Assembly: GCF_000732925.1 (NCBI RefSeq)
Contig: NZ_CP008953.1
Location: 1,612,001-1,676,000, forward strand
Source: Amycolatopsis japonica
GTDB lineage: Bacteria > Actinomycetota > Actinomycetes > Mycobacteriales > Pseudonocardiaceae
Length of the DNA: 64,000 bases
Direction of reading: 5' to 3'
This document shows positions 58,978 through 64,000 of the stretch, piece after piece (position 1 is the first letter of the stretch; every line of letters starts with the position of its first letter). A program made the translations under genes and the position numbers. Below the pieces are notes generated by a model. It was not told where the DNA came from and searched no databases. It saw nothing but the letters and a program-made list of their open reading frames with translations.

Positions 58978-59955
58978 TCAGCGCAGAATGATTCCCACCT
59001 TCGGGTGGCCATCACCGTGGCGGCGGGCGGACGCGAACGCCTCGGCGATGTCTCCGAGGTCGAAGGCGTGCTCGAGGCAATGGTCGACCACTATCTCGCC
59101 GCTTCGGATCAGATCCACGGCTCGCCGGAACGACACCAGGCCCGGTTCCTTCTGCGTTCCGTTGACCCATTCCATCCGTACCGACTTGCGGAATGCCCGC
59201 TCCACCGGGAACGGGGCCGTGCCCTTGCGTTCGGGGAAGCCGAAGAACCCGATCGTGCCGCGCTCCCGGACGGCTTCGACCGCCTCCACCCTGCAGGCGT
59301 CGGGCCCGGCGGCTTCGACGACGAGGTCCACGCCGATACCGCCGGTCATCTCGCGTGCCGTGTCCGCGAGAGCCGCTCGTCGTGCGTCGACCACTTGTGC
59401 GCCCAGCCGGTCCGCGACGACGAGCCTGCCGGGATCGAGGTCCGACACGAGCACGGACTCACATCCCATGCGGCGCAGCAACTGCAAGAAGAACAATCCC
59501 GCGGAGCCCGCACCGATCACGGCCGCGGTCCGGGGTGGGGGTCCGTCGACGAATTTCGCCATCCCGAACACCGTGGTCCCGAGTTGTTGTGCGAGCAGCA
59601 GGCGGGACAGGTCGCCCTCGCGCGGAACCGGTACCAGGCTCCCCTCGTCGACGACCTGGTATTCGGCGAAGCAACCGGTGTGTTCCACAGGCGGCACGGT
59701 GAGCACAGGATCGCCGGCGGCGAAGGCTCGGCTGCGGCTTTCCGCCACCACTCCGATGCCCTCGTGCCCTGGATAGCCAGGGCTGCCCAACCGCTCTTGA
59801 TCGTGGAAGCCGTCGAACACGATGTGCACGTCCGAGCCGCAGATCGAGGCGTGCCGCATTTCGACGAGCACTTGCCCTTCCTCGGGGCGCGGTATCGGGA
59901 ACCGCCCGACCGCGACCACTCCGGGCTCTGCCAGATATGCCGCCCGCATGGTCAT
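58978..59955 (-). CDS. Zinc-type alcohol dehydrogenase-like MDR, short form
   Basis: A 325-residue MDR enzyme. The catalytic zinc set is present: HASICGSDVH (Cys39) and GHEGIGVV. The Rossmann motif is AAVIGAGSAGLFFLQLL, with the acidic VSDLDPGR favouring NAD. The structural-zinc lobe with four cysteines is missing (only TGCFAEY in that region), as in some glucose-dehydrogenase-like members. It probably oxidises a sugar or polyol. The ATG at 59955 has GAGAGGGG upstream. The P-loop gene ends 132 nt upstream on the same strand. Confidence 0.82.
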   Translation of the reverse strand: MTMRAAYLAEPGVVAVGRFPIPRPEEGQVLVEMRHASICGSDVHIVFDGFHDQERLGSPGYPGHEGIGVVAESRSRAFAAGDPVLTVPPVEHTGCFAEYQVVDEGSLVPVPREGDLSRLLLAQQLGTTVFGMAKFVDGPPPRTAAVIGAGSAGLFFLQLLRRMGCESVLVSDLDPGRLVVADRLGAQVVDARRAALADTAREMTGGIGVDLVVEAAGPDACRVEAVEAVRERGTIGFFGFPERKGTAPFPVERAFRKSVRMEWVNGTQKEPGLVSFRRAVDLIRSGEIVVDHCLEHAFDLGDIAEAFASARRHGDGHPKVGIILR

Positions 59956-60087
59956 GACTCGTTCCCCTCTCCCGATCGCGACGCGGAGTCTCGTTCCGGC
60001 CGGTCACCTCGCCGGAGCGCGCCCGCGGTGTCAGCCGATGGTAGAGCGGCACCGGACTGGGGGGATCATGAAACGACCTTCTGCGGT

Positions 60088-61434
60088 CTAGGTACGCGCG
60101 AGTACTCGGTAGGGGCGCACGACCGCCTCGACGAACGCCGTGACCTGTTCGTCGACGTGCGCCTTTTCCTCGGCGTCGTTCTCGACGAGGAAAAGGCGGT
60201 TGGCGATGTTCTTCTGTGCCTTCAGGAGTGCGAAGTCATCCCTGCTGTACAGGGTGTCCGCGGCGTTGCTGGGCAGCCGATGCTCGTCGGACACTTCGAG
60301 ACTGATCGACTGACCCGCCACCGAGATCTTCGGTGGTTCGCCCCGTCTGGCCAGCCGGGCGGAGCGCTCGGTGTCGGAGGCGCGGACGTGGATGATCTGC
60401 GACGCCGCCAGTACCTCGTCGCCGAACACCTGGAGCGCTCCGATCGTGTCGGCCCTGGCGAACTCGACGATCGTGATCGGGTTGCTCCGGCGGTTTTCCC
60501 AGACGCGGTGGCCGAGCGTGTGCAGGGCGGGCCGGAGATCGTCCTCGCGCTCCACCTGGAACGCGCCGCCCTGCTGGGCGCTGAAGCCGGCACCGCGACC
60601 GTCGCCGAGGAGCATCAAGGCGTGGAGGAATTCCTCGAACGCGTAGACGTAGTCGTTCAGCTCGTCGACCTGCATCCGCCACCGCCGAAGCTCTTCGGCG
60701 AGAGCTCGTCGAACCAGTGACTTGCCGGCACCCGGCAGGCCGGTGACGAAGACGACCGGCGCCCGGTGGCGGAACGCCAGATGCCGCAGGATCGCGTCCT
60801 CCGCCTTGGCGGGCAGCTGGTACGCCGCGCGCTGCTCCCGGATCCGGTCCGCGAGGCCGGAGTCGGGCCCGGCCAGGAGTTGCCCGGCCAGGAACGATTC
60901 GATGGGTTCGGACTCGCTCCACGTCTCGTCGAAGTGGCTGCGGAACACCTTGGCTGCGGAGATCTCGTCCAGTCGTTCGGGCCGGTCCTTCCCGCCGTTG
61001 CGGCGGTTGAGCACCGTGTGGTGTTCCGAACCGGAGAACAGGTGGTACGACAGGTGATCCGCGGTCAGTGCGCGGGACACGCGAACCTCGATCCCCGCTG
61101 CGAGCAACTCGGCTCCGGCGGTCAGGGACGCGGGCTCGGTCCGGGTGATCACCCGGACGCCGCGCCGGCCGTTGATCTGCGTCCACGACTCCTGGATCTC
61201 GACGAGCACGGGGGAGCCTTGTGCCGGCAGCAGATTCGGGACCAGTGCGTCGAGCCGGTCGACGTTGTCGTTCTTGGAGATGACGAGCATCTCCGCCAGG
61301 TAGTTCCGCCGGGTCATCCGCTGGGAGAGGCCGGTCGGCAGACGGGTGCGCCGCCACAGGAACCTGACGGTCGCCACGATGAGGGCGACGGACACACCGC
61401 TGGTCACGGGAACGAGGAGCTGACTCCAGTTCAT
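60088..61434 (-). CDS. Membrane-anchored P-loop NTPase with a PLD-like N-terminal domain
   Basis: A 448-residue protein with an unusual layout. One N-terminal helix (about 8-28) anchors it, followed by Arg-rich cytosolic sequence. Residues about 45-190 resemble a phospholipase-D-like fold: VRVITRTEPASLTAGAELLA, then IEVRVSRALTADHLSYHLFS and FRSHFDETW. The HKD catalytic motif is absent. Residues about 225-440 are a P-loop domain: Walker A VTGLPGAGKS (229-238), Walker B-like PITIVEFARAD, and late basic residues near RASDTERSARLARRGEP, reminiscent of small-molecule kinases. Substrate unknown. It is divergent from the PadR unit and may be read into the alcohol dehydrogenase gene. Confidence 0.6.
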   Translation of the reverse strand: MNWSQLLVPVTSGVSVALIVATVRFLWRRTRLPTGLSQRMTRRNYLAEMLVISKNDNVDRLDALVPNLLPAQGSPVLVEIQESWTQINGRRGVRVITRTEPASLTAGAELLAAGIEVRVSRALTADHLSYHLFSGSEHHTVLNRRNGGKDRPERLDEISAAKVFRSHFDETWSESEPIESFLAGQLLAGPDSGLADRIREQRAAYQLPAKAEDAILRHLAFRHRAPVVFVTGLPGAGKSLVRRALAEELRRWRMQVDELNDYVYAFEEFLHALMLLGDGRGAGFSAQQGGAFQVEREDDLRPALHTLGHRVWENRRSNPITIVEFARADTIGALQVFGDEVLAASQIIHVRASDTERSARLARRGEPPKISVAGQSISLEVSDEHRLPSNAADTLYSRDDFALLKAQKNIANRLFLVENDAEEKAHVDEQVTAFVEAVVRPYRVLART

Positions 61435-61524
61435 CGGGTCACCTGTCCGCGGTGTTGTCGGGGCGCCTAAGCCAAAGTTTAGGCATGGCGAACTTTCTTT
61501 TCAAGTGCGACGGATTCTCGCAGG

Positions 61525-61558
61525 TGGCACAATATATCGGCTAGCGATATATTGTGCC
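61525..61558 (+). promoter_or_regulatory. padR promoter/operator with 14-bp perfect inverted repeat
   Basis: GGCACAATATATCG and its complement flank GCTAG. TGGCAC (61525-61530) and TATATT (61548-61553), 17 bp apart, form the promoter inside the repeat. The ATG is six nt after the -10. This is the form expected for autorepression by PadR. Confidence 0.7.
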
Positions 61559-61559
61559 C

Positions 61560-61907
61560 ATGGCTGGTCGAACGATGACGGAGCAGGCGTTCTTCGTGCT
61601 CACCGCGCTGGTGGACACGCCGCGGCATGGGTACGGGATCGTCGGCGAGGTGAGCGGTCTCTCGGACGGCCGGGTGAAGCTGAAGGTCGGCACGCTGTAC
61701 GGCGTGCTGGATCGGCTGGTCGCGGACGGTTTGGTCGAGCCGGATCGGGAGGAGGTCGCCAACGGGCGGCTCCGCCGGTACTACCGGCTGACCGAGGACG
61801 GCCGCACGGCGCTCGCGGCCGAGGTCCAACGGCAGGCCTCGAACGCCCGCGCCGCCTCGGAACGGCTGCGCGCGTGGCGGCCGGCGGACACCGGGGGCCT
61901 GGCGTGA
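61560..61907 (+). CDS. PadR-family transcriptional regulator
   Basis: A 115-residue winged-helix repressor of the short PadR type. TEQAFFVLTALVDTPRHGYG and VKLKVGTLYGVLDRLVADGL carry the recognition helix; RRYYRLTEDGRTALAAE is the wing and dimer helix. ATG at 61560 fits the leaderless promoter; GTG at 61554 is possible. The next gene overlaps by 4 bp, the usual PadR-membrane protein unit. Confidence 0.9.
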   Translation: MAGRTMTEQAFFVLTALVDTPRHGYGIVGEVSGLSDGRVKLKVGTLYGVLDRLVADGLVEPDREEVANGRLRRYYRLTEDGRTALAAEVQRQASNARAASERLRAWRPADTGGLA

Positions 61908-62899
61908 ACCGCCTGGAGGAGCGGTACCGGCGGGTGCTGCGGCTGCTCCCCGCCTCCTATCGTCAGGCGTGGGAGGAGGACATGGTCGCCACCTTCCTGC
62001 ACAGCGAGATGCCGGAGGACGCCGAGGACGCGGAGTTCGCCGTCGACCACGGCAGGCCGAGCTGGCCGGAGGTGGCGAGCGTCGTGGCGCTGGCGGTGCG
62101 GCTGCGGCTGGGAGGCGACGGCGCGCCCCTCCGCTACCTCGTGTGGGGTGAGACGGTCCGGCGGCTGGCGCTGGTGGGGTTGCTCGTGCAGGCGGTGGCC
62201 GCGCTGGTCGGTATCGGGGCGTGGCTGTGGTCTCCCTCGGTGACGAATCCGATCCCGGCCGACGTGCAGACCCTGCTCGGCTTGGTCTGGGTGGCGGCTT
62301 ATCTGTGCCTGGTGACCGGCAGGCGGCGCGCGGCGCGGTGGCTCGCGGTGACGGCGCTGGCTCAAGCCTCGGTCTTCTTCGGCGTGGATCTCGTGGCCGT
62401 CGAGGGCGCGTACGGGCTGTCCGGGACCGTCGGACTCCTGCTGGAGGCGCTGCCGGTGGTGGCACTGGTCGCGTTCCATCGGCAGGCCCCACCGGTGAAA
62501 GCGCGGCCGTGGCTCGTCGCGCTGCTTGCCGGTGTCGGCCTCCTGACGGTCGCGATGTCGGTCACCTATGTCAGCGTTCCGGCGCTCGTGGACTGGCCGG
62601 GCGTGGACTGTGCGGCGGTTTTCGTCGCCGCGGTCGTCTACTTGAGCGTGCCTCGCCTGGGCTGGCGGAGTGCCGCGGTGTCGTGGTCGACGACGCTCGC
62701 TTCGCTCGCGCTGGTCGCCCTCGTGCAGCGGGTCGTGACGCTGCTGGACTACCTCCGGCTCGCGGCCCGCACCGCGGAACTGGACATCATGATCGCGATC
62801 GCCGCCGGGCAGACCGTGGCGGTTCTGGCGATATCGGTGCCGCTCGCGATGCTCGCCGTCAAGGCCGTGCGCGCGCTGCCGCCGGTGGCTGCCCGGTGA
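61904..62899 (+). CDS. Multi-helix membrane protein coupled to PadR
   Basis: A 331-residue protein. The cytosolic start RLEERYRRVLRLLPASYRQA, then WEEDMVATFL, is typical of membrane proteins encoded after PadR genes in actinomycetes. About eight helices follow from residue 85. Function is unknown; a PadR-controlled permease or envelope-stress protein is possible. GTG start overlaps the padR stop. The 3' end overlaps the convergent MFS gene by 41 bp. Confidence 0.75.
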   Translation: MNRLEERYRRVLRLLPASYRQAWEEDMVATFLHSEMPEDAEDAEFAVDHGRPSWPEVASVVALAVRLRLGGDGAPLRYLVWGETVRRLALVGLLVQAVAALVGIGAWLWSPSVTNPIPADVQTLLGLVWVAAYLCLVTGRRRAARWLAVTALAQASVFFGVDLVAVEGAYGLSGTVGLLLEALPVVALVAFHRQAPPVKARPWLVALLAGVGLLTVAMSVTYVSVPALVDWPGVDCAAVFVAAVVYLSVPRLGWRSAAVSWSTTLASLALVALVQRVVTLLDYLRLAARTAELDIMIAIAAGQTVAVLAISVPLAMLAVKAVRALPPVAAR

Positions 62900-64000
62900 T
62901 GTCCTCGAAGGGTTGACCTGGCCGGGATTTCGGCCGCGGTCGGTCCTCGTCGTCGTTTCGTGGCCACGCGCGGACGGCCGTGACGAGGCCGATGACGCCG
63001 AGTGCGCCGAGGACGAGCCAGGTGACGGTGAACCCGGCGTCGGTGGCGAGCCGTCCGGCGATCGGGTAGGCGAGTAGCCAGCAGGCGTGGGAAAGGGAGA
63101 ACCGGGCGGCGAAGATCGCGGGCCGGTCGGCGGGACGGCTGGATCTGCGCAGTACCCGGCCGACGGGAGTGAGGACGAGCCCGGTGCCGAGCCCGATGAC
63201 GGCCCATACGACCGGCGCCGCGGCCCCGTGCTCCACTGTGGACAGTGCGATGGCGCCGGTCAGTCCGGCGAGCAGGGTTCCGCCGCCGGTGAGCATGACG
63301 GTGCGGTCGGGGATCCCGTCGAGTACACGGGGGAGCAGGAGCGCGGCCAGGATGGTGCCGGCGCCGTTGGCCGCCAGGAGCAGGGCGACGTCGGACTGTG
63401 TTCCGCCGAGGGTGTCTCGGACGTAGTTCACGGTATTGACCATGACCACGGAGCCGGCCGCCGCGACCACCAGGTCGAGGCCGAGGGTGCCCCGCAGGCG
63501 CGGGGTCGCGAGGTACATCTTGATCCCGGCCATGGTGCGATCCCAGGCCCCGCCGCGGTCGCCGCGCGCCGCGTCCGGGATCCGGGTGCTCAGCACCAGT
63601 GCGGCGGAGGCCGCGAAACCGAGCGAAGTGCCGGTGAACAGCCAGTGGAAGGACACGAGACTGAGCACGGCGGCGGCCAGGAGCGGACTGAGGAGGCTCT
63701 CCATCGTCGAAGCCAGCTGGGACAGCGACAGTGCCTTCGTGTAGTCGCGTTCGTCGGGAAGGAGATCGGGGAGCACGGCCTGGAACGCCGGGGTGAACGA
63801 GGCCGACGCGGACTGGAGGATCACGATCAGGACGTAGATCTGCCAGACCTGGTCGACGAAGGGCAGGGCGAGCACCACCAGCGCGCGGATCGCGTCCAGC
63901 GTGACGAGGAAGAAACGGCGCGGCACCCGGTCGCGGCGTACGCGACGGCGAGCGGCGCCACCGTGACGTAGGTGATCATCTTGATGGCCAGCGCGGTGCC
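62859..64000 (-). CDS. MFS transporter, interrupted by a probable 1-bp frameshift, runs off right edge
   Basis: The frame from 63926 down to 62859 encodes ten or so helices of an MFS exporter (enterobactin-exporter-like group). At the edge, a different frame encodes AIKMITYVTVAPLAVAYA, the expected helix 2 of the same family. The two join as AYAA-DRVPRRFFLVTLDAIRAL if one C (plus strand) is restored near 63931-63932, within a GC-rich run. Either the gene is a recent pseudogene or the base was lost in sequencing. The true start lies outside the window. The C-terminus is Pro/Arg-rich. Confidence 0.75.
   Translation of the reverse strand, partial: HRAGHQDDHLRHGGAARRRVRRDRVPRRFFLVTLDAIRALVVLALPFVDQVWQIYVLIVILQSASASFTPAFQAVLPDLLPDERDYTKALSLSQLASTMESLLSPLLAAAVLSLVSFHWLFTGTSLGFAASAALVLSTRIPDAARGDRGGAWDRTMAGIKMYLATPRLRGTLGLDLVVAAAGSVVMVNTVNYVRDTLGGTQSDVALLLAANGAGTILAALLLPRVLDGIPDRTVMLTGGGTLLAGLTGAIALSTVEHGAAAPVVWAVIGLGTGLVLTPVGRVLRRSSRPADRPAIFAARFSLSHACWLLAYPIAGRLATDAGFTVTWLVLGALGVIGLVTAVRAWPRNDDEDRPRPKSRPGQPFEDITGQPPAAARARP

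Noticed and set aside
58795..60720. Very long plus-strand open frame across the alcohol dehydrogenase and P-loop genes
   Set aside because: It is the complement of two minus-strand genes with clear family motifs.

Overview
The window is chromosomal DNA of a high-GC actinomycete. Dense genes, many GTG starts, four-base ATGA/GTGA overlaps and strong G/C at third codon positions all point that way. Gene content and order suggest the Pseudonocardiales, most likely an Amycolatopsis-like organism; this is inferred from synteny and style, not from a marker gene. From about 1.3 kb to 54.6 kb the order follows, in outline, the Mycobacterium tuberculosis segment Rv3031 to Rv2993c: GH57 enzyme and methyltransferase, etfBA, ornithine-lipid acyltransferase pair, cysteine desulfurase, mnmA, MetE-like protein, ligA, ACT protein, gatCAB, lppZ, cfp6-like PH protein, ilvBNC, serA, leuB and a fumarylacetoacetate-hydrolase-family protein. 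Lineage-specific genes are inserted between these blocks.

Layout. 0-5 kb: a partial Nal1-like protein, a glutathione peroxidase, an alpha-glucan enzyme pair and a DegV protein. 5-9 kb: electron transfer flavoprotein, then a coupled acyltransferase pair that probably makes ornithine lipid. 9-13 kb: a quinone-reductase-like MDR, a LuxR protein with a kinase-like core, and an MFS pump with a MerR-type promoter. 13-24 kb: sulfur relay to tRNA (cysteine desulfurase plus MnmA), a beta-lactamase-fold hydrolase, a scramblase-like protein, a MetE-like protein, LigA and an ACT protein. 23-27 kb: gatCAB. 27-33 kb: cupin, secreted hydrolase, LppZ-like lipoprotein, a 2-hydroxyacid dehydrogenase, DUF72 and DoxX proteins. 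33-39 kb and 45-54 kb: amino-acid biosynthesis (ilvD, ilvBNC, serA, leuB, cimA). 39-45 kb: accessory oxidoreductases, an ankyrin protein and a TetR regulator. 47-50.6 kb: a large secreted subtilase. 54.6-64 kb: a less conserved stretch with a flavin monooxygenase, a HAD phosphatase, tRNA-Gln(CTG), tRNA-Glu(CTC), gene fragments, an alcohol dehydrogenase, an unusual membrane-anchored P-loop protein, a PadR unit and a frameshifted MFS gene.

The branched-chain genes act together. AHAS (IlvBN), IlvC and IlvD make valine and isoleucine, LeuB serves leucine, and CimA supplies 2-ketobutyrate through citramalate. Both ilvBNC and cimA are preceded by what look like transcription-attenuation leaders: a short leaderless peptide gene, a pause hairpin and a U-tract terminator. 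The cimA peptide has three consecutive Ile codons, fitting isoleucine as the sensed end product.

The most striking non-coding feature is a set of at least six families of long intergenic palindromes, mostly at gene ends. Some arms are perfect over 20-26 bp and several families recur at distant loci. I saw no CRISPR array, complete insertion sequence, integrase or rRNA gene.
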